Source: JBMYRH01 sp049602155
GTDB lineage: Bacteria > Myxococcota_A > UBA9042 > PHBI01 > JBMYRH01
Assembly: GCA_049602155.1 (NCBI GenBank)
Contig: JBMYRH010000009.1
Span: 62,001-126,000 of the forward strand
Length of the DNA: 64,000 nt
Direction of reading: 5' to 3'
The position numbers and the translations under genes are program-made. The notes beneath the pieces were generated by a model, which saw nothing but the letters and a program-made list of their open reading frames with translations, ran no database searches and was not told the origin of the DNA. The first letter of the stretch is position 1; every line of letters starts with the position of its first letter. Shown here piece by piece: positions 1 through 7,975 of this stretch.

Positions 1-968
1 AGCTGAAGTCGCCCGCGGCTGTCACGGTACATCGGCCGTAGCCCTGCCGCGGCCGCGGCTGTCTGTGGCATGACCCCGAGGATGATCGCCCCTTTCACGC
101 CGAACTGAGTGGCCAAATGTTGTCGTGCAAGCTGCACTCCAAGGCCCGGGCGTGGTGCACGACCCGATCGAATGAGCTGGGGAATAATGCGGTTGACGGT
201 GTCGACGGGGACGGCGAACCCGATGCCAGCGTATGCGCCCGAGGGGCTCTCAATCGCTGTGTTGACGCCGATGAGGCGCCCTGAAGAATCTAAGAGAGGT
301 CCGCCCGAGTTGCCGGGGTTGATGGCGGCGTCGGTTTGGATCACCCCGAAGATGGTGCGCCCCGAGATGGACTGCATCTCCCGATCCAAGGCGCTGATGA
401 CGCCGGTTGTGAGTGTGTGGTCGAGCCCAAAGGGGTTGCCGATTGCATAGGTGGACTGGCCGACCTTGAGGTCGTTAGAGGTGCCTAGCGACAGCGGCGT
501 GAGGGCCCCGATCGGCGCATCGATTCGGAGGACAGCGAGGTCTTGGTCTGGGGCTGTCCCGATCAGCTCGGCGGCATATTCGATGCCATTCGCGGTGCGG
601 ATCACCGCGGACTCGGCTTGGGCGATGACGTGATAGTTGGTGACGATATGCCCGTCGTCATCCCAAATGAAGCCCGAGCCACTGCCCTGGGGGATGCGTC
701 GCACTTCTGAGGAGAACCCGAAGAAGTTTCGTCGCGCCGGGACATGGGTCAGCGTCGTAATAAAGACCACTGACGGGGCAGTGCGCTCGAAGAGCGCGAT
801 GGTCGCGGACTCATCGCTTGCGAACGCCCCACGCTCTGCCACGACGCGCGGCGCTGCGGGCACCGTCACGGTCGGTTGTCGCGCCTCGATCACGAGATAG
901 AGCGACGTCCCCATCATCCCCAGGGACATCAGGAGCAAGAGCAGGACATAGCGCTGGGATAAATTCAT
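1..968 (-). CDS. HtrA/DegP-like trypsin-type serine protease (C-terminus outside window)
   Basis: The minus strand is open from an ATG at 968 to the left edge, giving 322 residues. Residues 7-26 form one hydrophobic segment, a signal anchor or signal peptide, so the protease should act in the periplasm. The S1C triad is readable: His113 in NYHVI, Asp143 in DQDLAVL and Ser221 in GNSGGPL. After about residue 270 the sequence moves into what should be the first PDZ domain (GLGVQLARQ... GVKGAIILGV), cut by the window edge. The start is preceded by GGAG about 10 bases upstream. It lies 40 bp downstream of the FAD dehydrogenase stop and is probably the last visible member of the mutY transcription unit. 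The family degrades or refolds misfolded envelope proteins. Family assignment is firm; whether it is a DegP, DegQ or DegS type cannot be decided without the PDZ region, and the long anchor would suit DegS. Confidence 0.93.
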   Translation of the reverse strand, partial: MNLSQRYVLLLLLMSLGMMGTSLYLVIEARQPTVTVPAAPRVVAERGAFASDESATIALFERTAPSVVFITTLTHVPARRNFFGFSSEVRRIPQGSGSGFIWDDDGHIVTNYHVIAQAESAVIRTANGIEYAAELIGTAPDQDLAVLRIDAPIGALTPLSLGTSNDLKVGQSTYAIGNPFGLDHTLTTGVISALDREMQSISGRTIFGVIQTDAAINPGNSGGPLLDSSGRLIGVNTAIESPSGAYAGIGFAVPVDTVNRIIPQLIRSGRAPRPGLGVQLARQHLATQFGVKGAIILGVMPQTAAAAAGLRPMYRDSRGRLQ

Positions 969-1008
969 CGCGTCTCCACTCCTAATACGACGCACGGTGT
1001 TGAATCCT

Positions 1009-2592
1009 TCAAGGGTTGACCGCCTCGGCGACCTTTAATCCGTCGATCGCGGAGGAGACGATGCCCCCCGCGAAGCCCGCGCCTTCTCCACAAGGGTAGA
1101 GCCCGGGGAGGGATGGTGACATCAGCGACGGGCCCCGAAGAATGCGGACGGGGCTAGAGGTTGTGGTCTCGACTCCGATCAGGGTCGCCTCTTCGCTGAG
1201 GAACCCTCTCATCCGCTCATCGAAACGATGGATGGCGCGCGCGAGGGGGTCACTGAAGCGTCGCGGCAGGACCTCTCGAAGGTCTGAGGCGATGAGCCCG
1301 GGTTTATAGCTCGAGCGCTCCGGCAGATCTCCGACCCGGTTGTTGAGGAAGTCAGTGAGCCTCTGGGCGGGGGCGACATACCCCCCGCCACCGGCCTGAT
1401 AGGCGCGCTGCTCAAGGTGTCGCTGTAGGGCGAGGCCCGCCAGTGGCCCGTGGGCATCGAGGTCGCCCGGTGTCTTGAGCCAGAAGTCGTCAGGCTCCAC
1501 GGTGACGACAAGCGCAGAGTTGGCCCATCGACTGCCGCGGTTGGAGTTCGACATGCCGTTGACGTTCAGGTGAAGGGGCTCTGTGGGCGTCGGGATCACG
1601 TAGCCGCCGGGGCACATGCAGAAGGAGTAGATCCCTCGGCCCGAGATCTTCGCGGTGACCGCGTAAGCGGCCGCGTCCAACTCAGGGTGCGAAGAGAACG
1701 CACCGAGCTGGATGTCGTTGATCAGGGCCTGAGGGTGCTCTACCCGGGCTCCGATGGCGAGGGGCTTGCGTGCCATCTGAGCTCCACGTCGATGGAGCAT
1801 CTCGTAGACGCCTCGCGCGGAGTGCCCCGTCGCCAGGATGACCGAGGACCCCTCGATCTCCTCCCCATCGTCGAGTCGCACGCCGCAGACGTGGCCTGAG
1901 TCGTTGGTCAGCAGGTCGGTGACCTTGGCATGGAAGCGGATCTCACACCCGGCTTCGATCAAAAAGGCTCGGAGCCTCCGGAGGAGCCGGATGAGCAAGT
2001 TTGTCCCGACGTGAGGGTGCGCGTCGATGAGCAGAGAGTCCGGCGCACCAAACGCGACGAGGTCTTCATACACACGCCGCACTCGTGGGTCACGAACCCG
2101 CGTGTAGAGCTTGCCATCCGAGTAGGTCCCAGCCCCCCCCTCTCCGAAGCAAAGGTTGGACTCGGGGTCGAGTACGCCCCGGCGGCGCAGGCCCACTACC
2201 GCACGGTTGCGATCATCGACCGCAGGGCCACGGTCCAGCATCACGACGGGCTGCCCAGCCTCCACGCACCCGAGGGCAGCCCAGAGCCCGGCAGGGCCCG
2301 TCCCGACGATGATGGGGGCTTGGCCTTTGACGAGCGGCCGCATCGTGACTGGTCGACGAGGCTCAGGTGACGAGGCCTCTGGGACCGCCTCTCCTGTGCG
2401 CCAAACATCAGCGGTGTAGATGTGCTTGGGGGCCTTGCCTCGTGCATCGAGCGACACCTTGACGGGGCGGACTGTGTCGATGCTCTCGACGGGCACCCCG
2501 AGGGCGTCTGCGGCGGCGCGTCGGAGGGCCCCCGCGGGGGAGCCGACCGGTACGGCGAGGCCTCGCAGGCGTGTAGGCTCAGCCGACGTCAT
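1009..2592 (-). CDS. NAD(P)/FAD-dependent oxidoreductase (COG2509-like)
   Basis: A 527-residue flavoprotein. Residues about 35-65 (SIDTVRPVKVSLDARGK... IYTADVW) resemble the small N-terminal domain of the uncharacterised FAD-dependent dehydrogenases of COG2509. The dinucleotide-binding GTGPAG motif is at residues 97-102 and is followed by an acidic residue at the end of the second strand (VVMLDRG). Further motifs are NLCFGEGGAGTYSDGKL, the VILATGHSARG strand and the C-terminal GLYPCGEGAGFAGGI, all typical of this group. The ATG overlaps the 3' end of mutY by 14 bp, so the two are probably translationally coupled. The physiological substrate is unknown for the family; I see nothing that identifies it here. 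Confidence 0.88.
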   Translation of the reverse strand: MTSAEPTRLRGLAVPVGSPAGALRRAAADALGVPVESIDTVRPVKVSLDARGKAPKHIYTADVWRTGEAVPEASSPEPRRPVTMRPLVKGQAPIIVGTGPAGLWAALGCVEAGQPVVMLDRGPAVDDRNRAVVGLRRRGVLDPESNLCFGEGGAGTYSDGKLYTRVRDPRVRRVYEDLVAFGAPDSLLIDAHPHVGTNLLIRLLRRLRAFLIEAGCEIRFHAKVTDLLTNDSGHVCGVRLDDGEEIEGSSVILATGHSARGVYEMLHRRGAQMARKPLAIGARVEHPQALINDIQLGAFSSHPELDAAAYAVTAKISGRGIYSFCMCPGGYVIPTPTEPLHLNVNGMSNSNRGSRWANSALVVTVEPDDFWLKTPGDLDAHGPLAGLALQRHLEQRAYQAGGGGYVAPAQRLTDFLNNRVGDLPERSSYKPGLIASDLREVLPRRFSDPLARAIHRFDERMRGFLSEEATLIGVETTTSSPVRILRGPSLMSPSLPGLYPCGEGAGFAGGIVSSAIDGLKVAEAVNP

Positions 2593-3670
2593 GGCCCACC
2601 GCGTCGAGGACCTTTTGGGTCAGCCGTGACAAGGGCAGCGAGGCGAGGCCTTCGCGATCGACCCAGCGGGTCTCTGTGTACCACTGAGCCTTCAGCTCTG
2701 CGGTGTGAGTGGCGACGCGGTAGACCTCTAAGGTGAGTCGACGGTGTGTGAAGATATGCTGAACGCTGGCGAGTCTCGGACCGACGTCACCTTGCAAGCC
2801 AGTCCGCTCCGCCAACCACCGTCGCACCCCCGCTGGGCGTGTGTCGTCTGGGGCGATCTCTCCACCAGGGAGCTCCCAAAGTCCACCCAGCAAACCGTCA
2901 TCTGGACGACGCCCCATGAGGATACGCCCTGCCGCGTCGGTCGTCATGGCTGCGACGGCGAAGACCTTTGTTGGCTTACGGCGAGGCCGCTTCTTTGGGT
3001 AGTCGGTTGCGGAGTCGGTCGCGAAGGCCGCGCAGCTCTCGTAGACCGGGCAGTCGGTGCACTTCGGTTGCTTGGGTGAGCAGATCAGCGCGCCGAGCTC
3101 CATCATGGCCTGGTTGTGATCCGAGGGAGCCTCGGGGCACAGGAGTGCGTCTGCGGCGTCCCAAAGCGCTCGGGTCCCTGCGCTGCTATTGCTCTCAAGT
3201 TCGAGGGCAATAAGGCGGCTGATCACCCGGGCGACGTTGCCATCGAGGACGGAGGCAGGGACGCCATAGGCGATTGAGGCGATGGCGCCGGCCGTGTATC
3301 GCCCGATACCAGAGAGCGAGAGCAGGGTCTCTACGTCGCGAGGGAGCTCCCCACCATGGAGCTCCACGATCTGCTTGGCCGCCGCGTGAAGGTGGCGACA
3401 CCTCCGGTAGTAGCCGAGCCCTGCCCAGTGGCCGAGGACGGTCTGTTCAGAGGCTCCTGCGAGCGCCTCGACGTCTGGGAAGCGGGCGATAAAGCGCTCA
3501 AAGTACGGGATGACCGTCGCGACCTGTGTTTGCTGCAGCATGATCTCAGAGATCCAGACCCGGTACGGTGTGGGGTCCTCGCGCCAGGGGAGCGCCCTGC
3601 GGCGCGCGTGGTACCACGCATGGAGGCGCTCACGGAGCAGCAATCGGGACTGTATATCGTCGAGCATCAC
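2579..3670 (-). CDS. mutY: A/G-specific adenine glycosylase MutY
   Basis: This 363-residue base-excision repair enzyme removes adenine mispaired with 8-oxoguanine. The helix-hairpin-helix glycosylase core contains Glu42 in SEIMLQQTQV and Asp143 in VLDGNVARV, matching the two catalytic acids of the family. The [4Fe-4S] loop is complete: Cys197, Cys204, Cys207 and Cys213 with C-x6-C-x2-C-x5-C spacing. The C-terminal part from about residue 235 (KVFAVAAMTTDAAGRILMGRRP, GGLWELPGGEI) is the NUDIX-like domain that recognises 8-oxoG. Two ATG codons open the frame (3670 and 3667). Length is normal for the family. It heads a minus-strand unit with the FAD dehydrogenase and the HtrA-like protease. Confidence 0.97.
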   Translation of the reverse strand: MMLDDIQSRLLLRERLHAWYHARRRALPWREDPTPYRVWISEIMLQQTQVATVIPYFERFIARFPDVEALAGASEQTVLGHWAGLGYYRRCRHLHAAAKQIVELHGGELPRDVETLLSLSGIGRYTAGAIASIAYGVPASVLDGNVARVISRLIALELESNSSAGTRALWDAADALLCPEAPSDHNQAMMELGALICSPKQPKCTDCPVYESCAAFATDSATDYPKKRPRRKPTKVFAVAAMTTDAAGRILMGRRPDDGLLGGLWELPGGEIAPDDTRPAGVRRWLAERTGLQGDVGPRLASVQHIFTHRRLTLEVYRVATHTAELKAQWYTETRWVDREGLASLPLSRLTQKVLDAVGHDVG

Positions 3671-3749
3671 GGGACAGCCTAGTCATAAACCTCCCTCGCT
3701 TGCACCCCTGAGCGTGTCGAGGGTCCCCCGCTGATGGTGGTAGACTCCG

Positions 3750-4427
3750 ATGATGCCGCTGGGAACATTGCTCGACATCACGCACCCCTACTCACCTTTG
3801 ATCGCTTGGGGCTATGACGCGTTTATCGCGCGCGCTGTGGAGCGCCTGGTCGCTGAGGTGCTCGCGGAACTCGAGGCGCGCTTGCCCCATGGCGCGTCGG
3901 TGCTCGATGTGGGGTGCGGCGGTGGTCACATCCTCCTCGCGCTTCTGCGCCGTCGCCCCGATCTTCAAGTGCACGGGCTGGACCTCTCCCAAGATCAAGT
4001 CGATCGGGCGAGGCGACGTGTCATTTGCGTCAGCGGCACCGCGAAGATCGTCCGAGGCTCTGCAATTCAGTTGCCGTACGCTCCGGAGCGGTTCGACCAT
4101 GTCCTCAGCGTGGCGTCATTGAAGCATTGGCCGGATCGCTTACAGGGCCTCCAGGAGTGTCGGCGCGTGCTTGCCCCGGAGGGAGAGTTGACCGTGATCG
4201 AGGTTGACCGTGGTTGCACCAACCGTGATGCGTTGAGCTTCATCGCGGATTGGCCTGCGCCTTGGATGACACGGCCATTGGCGCTGGCCATGTTTCGGAC
4301 ATGGGTCGCGGGGCCATCGATCGATTTGGACGACGCGAGGGCGCTTGTCGCGGGACTTCGTGACGAATTATGCTCGGTGGCACGCCTCCCAAAGACTCCC
4401 ATGCTCGTCATTAGACGGCGCCTCTGA
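3750..4427 (+). CDS. Class I SAM-dependent methyltransferase
   Basis: A 225-residue Rossmann-fold methyltransferase of the UbiE/Methyltransf_11 type. Motif I is VLDVGCGGGH at residues 51-60, followed by the acidic end of strand 2 (HGLDLSQDQVDRAR) and the motif around FDHVLSVASLKHWPD. It is cytoplasmic with no targeting signal. Two ATG codons (3750, 3753) are in frame; a GGTGG about 10 bases upstream is the only ribosome-site candidate. It is transcribed divergently from mutY across 79 bp. The substrate cannot be inferred from the sequence. Confidence 0.87.
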   Translation: MMPLGTLLDITHPYSPLIAWGYDAFIARAVERLVAEVLAELEARLPHGASVLDVGCGGGHILLALLRRRPDLQVHGLDLSQDQVDRARRRVICVSGTAKIVRGSAIQLPYAPERFDHVLSVASLKHWPDRLQGLQECRRVLAPEGELTVIEVDRGCTNRDALSFIADWPAPWMTRPLALAMFRTWVAGPSIDLDDARALVAGLRDELCSVARLPKTPMLVIRRRL

Positions 4428-4493
4428 CAAAGGCAGTTGCCGGGCGGGGAGCACCTCCCTATGATGCGCGCCCGCTCAACAGCCGAGGTCATC

Positions 4494-5123
4494 ATGCGCC
4501 TGATTGCTCTGATTTCTATGATCGTCGTTTGCACTGGTTGCTCCAAAAGCGAGCTCACCCCACAAGAGGTTGAGGCCGTCCAAGAGATCAACGCTGTGGC
4601 TGCGTCGGCCGAAGCGGTCCCCACGAAAGCGGCGGATGACAACAAGAAGCCTGAGGTTGCCAAGGCCGCTGTAGAGGCCAAGAAGCCGACCGCTGCGCCG
4701 GCTCAGAAGATCGCAGGGGAAAGCTACGGCAGCGGCGTCACGCTCCCGGAGACGGTGAGCATCTCTGAGCTGAAGGCCAACGTCGACAAGTACGCGGGCA
4801 AAGAGGTCCGCGTCGAGGGCATGGTCACTGGGGTTTGCCCGAAGCGCGGGTGCTGGTTCGACATGGCCGGAGACAAGGCCGGAGAGGCCATGCGCTTCAA
4901 GGTCAAAGACGGGGTCATGGTCTTCCCGATGGAGGCCAACGGCAAGTACGCGGTGGCGCAGGGGACCGTGCGTAAGATGCCAATGACCCTTGAGCAGTCC
5001 AAGCGCTGGGCCACCTATCAGCGTGACTCTTATGGGGTCGACATCGATCCAGACGCCATCAGTGAGCCGCTGACGATCGTCCGCCTCGATGGCAGCGGAG
5101 CCGTGATTCGAGACGCGAAGTAG
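4494..5123 (+). CDS. DUF4920-type lipoprotein
   Basis: The frame is open from 4437, but the start at 4494 is preferred because it places MRLIALISMIVVCTGC at the N-terminus: a lipoprotein signal peptide with the acylated cysteine at residue 16. Residues about 17-75 are a low-complexity Ala/Lys/Glu linker. The C-terminal half (about 80-205) matches DUF4920: VDKYAGKEVRVEGMVTGVCPKRGCWFDM, where the CxKxGCW motif is the family signature, then MRFKVKDGVMVFP and the VAQGTVRKM strand. Such OB-like domains occur with copper or thiol biology, but the role is not established. It is 9 bp upstream of the PepSY-type membrane protein, so the two are likely one operon. Confidence 0.82.
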   Translation: MRLIALISMIVVCTGCSKSELTPQEVEAVQEINAVAASAEAVPTKAADDNKKPEVAKAAVEAKKPTAAPAQKIAGESYGSGVTLPETVSISELKANVDKYAGKEVRVEGMVTGVCPKRGCWFDMAGDKAGEAMRFKVKDGVMVFPMEANGKYAVAQGTVRKMPMTLEQSKRWATYQRDSYGVDIDPDAISEPLTIVRLDGSGAVIRDAK

Positions 5124-5132
5124 GGGCGCTCG

Positions 5133-5690
5133 GTGGCGTGGCGAAAGACCCTTCGTAGCCTGCATCGAGACATCGGTTACCTCGCCGTAGGGCTGACGAT
5201 CACCTATGCCATCAGTGGGATCGCGGTCGACCATATCGATGAGTGGAACCCGAACAGGAGCGTGTCCTGGAGTGAGCTGTCTCTAGGGCCGGTGTCCGGG
5301 GACACCTCAGAGGCGATAGTCGCCGAGGTGGTGACGCGCCTAGATCTGGAGACAGACGGCGTTCGCAGTCATCTGATGCAGGGGCCTACCAACCTCAAGA
5401 TCTTCATGAAGATCGGCGACGAGATCACCCTCGATCCAACGACGGGTAAGGGTGGGATGAAGGTCGTCCGCGACCGCCCCGTCTTGAGGGAGGCCAACGC
5501 GCTGCACTTAAACGACCTGAAGGGTGCCTGGACTTGGATCGCAGACATCTTCGCCCTCTCGCTGATCTTCTTGGCGATCAGCGGGTCAATTATGCTCAAG
5601 GGCAGTCAAGGATTCGGTGGACGCGGCAAGTGGCTGGTCGGCGTTGGGACGCTGATCCCGATCATCGCGTTGATCGTCGGCAACTACTGA
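5133..5690 (+). CDS. PepSY-associated transmembrane protein
   Basis: A 185-residue inner-membrane protein with a GTG start at 5133, 9 bp after the DUF4920 lipoprotein. The N-terminus WRKTLRSLHRDIGYLAVGLT followed by ITYAISGIAVDHIDEWNPN is the PepSY_TM signature (RxxHRxxG... YxxSG). A periplasmic PepSY-like segment (about residues 45-120, with ITLDPTTGKG and VLREANALHLN) is followed by two more membrane helices at about 128-152 and 160-182. Family members are linked to iron/siderophore or redox processes at the membrane; no specific partner is encoded here except the lipoprotein upstream. Confidence 0.83.
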   Translation: MAWRKTLRSLHRDIGYLAVGLTITYAISGIAVDHIDEWNPNRSVSWSELSLGPVSGDTSEAIVAEVVTRLDLETDGVRSHLMQGPTNLKIFMKIGDEITLDPTTGKGGMKVVRDRPVLREANALHLNDLKGAWTWIADIFALSLIFLAISGSIMLKGSQGFGGRGKWLVGVGTLIPIIALIVGNY

Positions 5691-5704
5691 GCTCTAGGGA
5701 TCAG

Positions 5705-6448
5705 CTAGAAGCTAAGTCGTACATGCGCTGATCCCGTGATGAGGCTGATAAACGAAGCCTCGTCGGGGAAGTCAGGCAGGTGGTCGACGCGCTCTGCGGA
5801 ATTGTCGAGGAAGCCCCCTCGGTAGAGCGCCTTTAGGCCTAGGACCACGTCGTCGGTGAGGTACATGTCGAGGCCAAACCCAGCTGTGAACCCGAGCCCC
5901 ATGATTGAGAGGCTCGATTGTGGGCCGCCGTCGGTGGTGATGAGGGAGATGCCGATCGCGGCGTAGGGCTCAAGGAATTGAGGGCACGTCATGTAGACGC
6001 GAACGAGCCCACTGAGTGTGCTCAAGAGCGCTGCATCGACTCGAAAGCCGGGGTCGCCTCCGGTGCCATGAATGGTCGTGGTCCACTCCAGATCGGCACC
6101 GACCCATTGGTTAAAGCGCCCTCCCAGGAAGAGCTCAAACCCGCCGCCACCTCCGAGTCCGTCCGCGAGCTGAGCACCGTCTGGGATCAGCCCGCCTCCG
6201 ACGAGGCCGACACCGACATAGGCACGCAGTCGACGCTCGAGGGGATCGGTTTCTGCGCTGTGTGGCGCCTCGTGTTCATCCGGTGTGGGGTGCGCGATGT
6301 GTTGGTGGGGAAAGTTCGTCGGGTGCAGCGCGTGCGCTTCTCCGGTCATGACCCAGATGCTCAGCAGGATGACGGCCCCGGCACTGTATTGCGCGACGGT
6401 GTGCAGGCAGGGGTGCGGACTCGTCAGACGTGGCCTGACACCCTTCAT
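5705..6448 (-). CDS. Predicted outer-membrane beta-barrel protein
   Basis: A 247-residue secreted protein with a signal peptide whose hydrophobic core is about residues 22-37 and a likely cleavage site after AHA near residue 41. A His/Glu/Pro-rich linker (about 45-70) precedes alternating beta-strands of barrel type (YVGVGLVGGGLIP, GGGFELFLGGRF, VGADLEWTTTI, YAAIGISLITT), and the chain ends in Phe (AHVRLSF), the usual C-terminal signature of outer-membrane barrels recognised by BamA. Its ATG overlaps the cvpA stop by 4 bp, so it is coupled to that gene. Specific function unknown. Confidence 0.7.
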   Translation of the reverse strand: MKGVRPRLTSPHPCLHTVAQYSAGAVILLSIWVMTGEAHALHPTNFPHQHIAHPTPDEHEAPHSAETDPLERRLRAYVGVGLVGGGLIPDGAQLADGLGGGGGFELFLGGRFNQWVGADLEWTTTIHGTGGDPGFRVDAALLSTLSGLVRVYMTCPQFLEPYAAIGISLITTDGGPQSSLSIMGLGFTAGFGLDMYLTDDVVLGLKALYRGGFLDNSAERVDHLPDFPDEASFISLITGSAHVRLSF

Positions 6449-6993
6449 TTAGGGACTTCCCAATTGCGATCGGGCTCTTCGGTGGCGTTGAGTCGCTCCT
6501 CCATCTCTTCGTCGAGCTTGTCCGCGAACGGAGAGAGGAAGTCGAAGCGCAGCGCGTAGGGGCTGAGGACGCTGCGTTGAACGCTCTCTGAGGTGGTGTC
6601 TTGTGTGCGGTCGAAGGTGAGCGTCAAGATCCCGATGGACAGGATGACGGCCATGACGCCCCCGCGGAGCGCGCCGACGAACGCGCCGGCGAAGCGATCT
6701 CCCGGTCCACGCTCGTGGAAATTGCGCATCTCCTCGGTCAGGTTCAAGACGCTGATCCAGAGGAGGAGGTAGAAGAGCGCGAAGGCGCCGAGGAAGGCGA
6801 CCCCGACCAGTCGGTCTGCACTATCAAAGCCGTACATGCTCCCGAGGAACCGGGCCACGGGGAGGCTGACGGCGCGCGCGATGAGGGCCGCCATGAAGAC
6901 CGTCACGGTCTGGCCAAGCTGATAGAGAGAGCCGGTGTGCCAGCCGTTCCAAAGGAAGGTGAGAGCCAGGCTCGCTGCGAGGGCGTCGATCAC
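6445..6993 (-). CDS. CvpA family membrane protein
   Basis: A 182-residue protein with four hydrophobic segments at about residues 1-15, 25-48, 67-90 and 107-128, the arrangement of CvpA. The sequence opens with MIDALAASLALTFLWNGWHTG in place of the usual DxxxxxxxxxxGxxxG. The loop and tail include GDRFAGAFVGALRGGVMAVILS, similar to the GxxxGxxxG region of the family. The C-terminal 50 residues are charged and cytoplasmic. CvpA is needed for colicin V export in E. coli, while in other bacteria it is a general envelope-maintenance protein. It lies 1 bp after the MBL-fold gene stop region and overlaps the downstream barrel gene. Confidence 0.8.
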   Translation of the reverse strand: MIDALAASLALTFLWNGWHTGSLYQLGQTVTVFMAALIARAVSLPVARFLGSMYGFDSADRLVGVAFLGAFALFYLLLWISVLNLTEEMRNFHERGPGDRFAGAFVGALRGGVMAVILSIGILTLTFDRTQDTTSESVQRSVLSPYALRFDFLSPFADKLDEEMEERLNATEEPDRNWEVPK

Positions 6994-7887
6994 CTAGAGG
7001 TCGACGCTTCCGATACGATTCGGGTCTTTCTGCGTCACGGTGCCAGAGAGCAGGTCGATGGTCATGCCCTCTTTGGCGACGAGCGAGCCGGGTCGCTTTG
7101 CGGCCAGTGATCCAGCCAGCCGATCCATGAATGCATCGTTGTGGCCAGGGTCGTGGTGAAACGCGATGAACGTCCCCACGTTTGCTGCGTCTGAGACCTT
7201 CACGCCGTGTTGCCACGTGCTATGGCCCCACCCTTTGTGCGCCTGGTATTCAGGGCCCTCGACGTAGGTCGAGTCGTAGCTCAAGACATCTGCGTCTTGG
7301 CAGAGCGCTACCACCTCGTTATCGGGCTCATCTCCACGGTGCTCAACGTCGGAGCATTGCACGAACGATTTGCCGCGGTGGTTGATCCGTATCCCCATGG
7401 CGCGCCCAGGGTGGTTCAGTTCACAGGTTTGCACTTCGACGCGGCCTAGCTTGACCGTATCTCCACGCTCGATGTGATGGAACTTGAGGGTGGAGCGGAG
7501 GTGCTCAAGCGGGACGGGGAACGACGGGTCTGCCATCTGGGTGGTCAGGACGCCGCGCGTCGTGCTCTCTGCAGGTGGACCCGAGTAGATATGCACCGTG
7601 GTGGTTGGCTCATAGATGGGCGCGAAGAAGGGAAAGCCTTGGATGTGATCCATGTGGAGGTGGCTGTAGAAGAGGTAGAGCTCAAGGTCCCCGTAAGCCT
7701 CCGCGAGCAGCTGGCTTCCGAGTCGGCGGGCGCCCGTACCGGTGTCGATCACGAAGATCTGATCGTCACAACGCACTTCGATGCAGGTCGTGTTACCACC
7801 GTATTGCACCGTGTCTGGTCCTGGTGTGGGGATGCTTCCCCGCACGCCCCAGAAGCGCACTATGAATTGTTCCCTGCCTTGCGCCAT
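6994..7887 (-). CDS. MBL-fold metallo-hydrolase (RNase Z/PhnP-like)
   Basis: A 297-residue metallo-beta-lactamase-fold protein. It opens with IVRFWGVRGSIPTPGPDTVQYGGNT, the hallmark of a widespread group close to RNase Z and cyclic-phosphodiesterase (PhnP-like) enzymes. The zinc motif is SHLHMDH with His76, His78, Asp80 and His81. Later ligands are expected in ELNHPG, QCSDVEH and FHHDPGHND. The RNase Z exosite is not evident, so a small-molecule phosphodiesterase role is more likely than tRNA processing. It is divergent from the amidohydrolase gene and heads a tightly packed set with cvpA and the barrel protein. Confidence 0.88.
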   Translation of the reverse strand: MAQGREQFIVRFWGVRGSIPTPGPDTVQYGGNTTCIEVRCDDQIFVIDTGTGARRLGSQLLAEAYGDLELYLFYSHLHMDHIQGFPFFAPIYEPTTTVHIYSGPPAESTTRGVLTTQMADPSFPVPLEHLRSTLKFHHIERGDTVKLGRVEVQTCELNHPGRAMGIRINHRGKSFVQCSDVEHRGDEPDNEVVALCQDADVLSYDSTYVEGPEYQAHKGWGHSTWQHGVKVSDAANVGTFIAFHHDPGHNDAFMDRLAGSLAAKRPGSLVAKEGMTIDLLSGTVTQKDPNRIGSVDL

Positions 7888-7975
7888 TGCCCTCGCCTCT
7901 TATCGGCTATAGGAAGTATATCCCCGGACCCCTAGAATGGATAGCCCGGACGAAGACGAGTCTTCAGAGGCCTGC

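Noticed and set aside
109..900. Three consecutive plus-strand open frames (113, 60 and 87 residues)
   Set aside because: They lie opposite the HtrA-like protease, whose catalytic triad is fully readable on the minus strand. They show no protein-like features and are antisense shadows.
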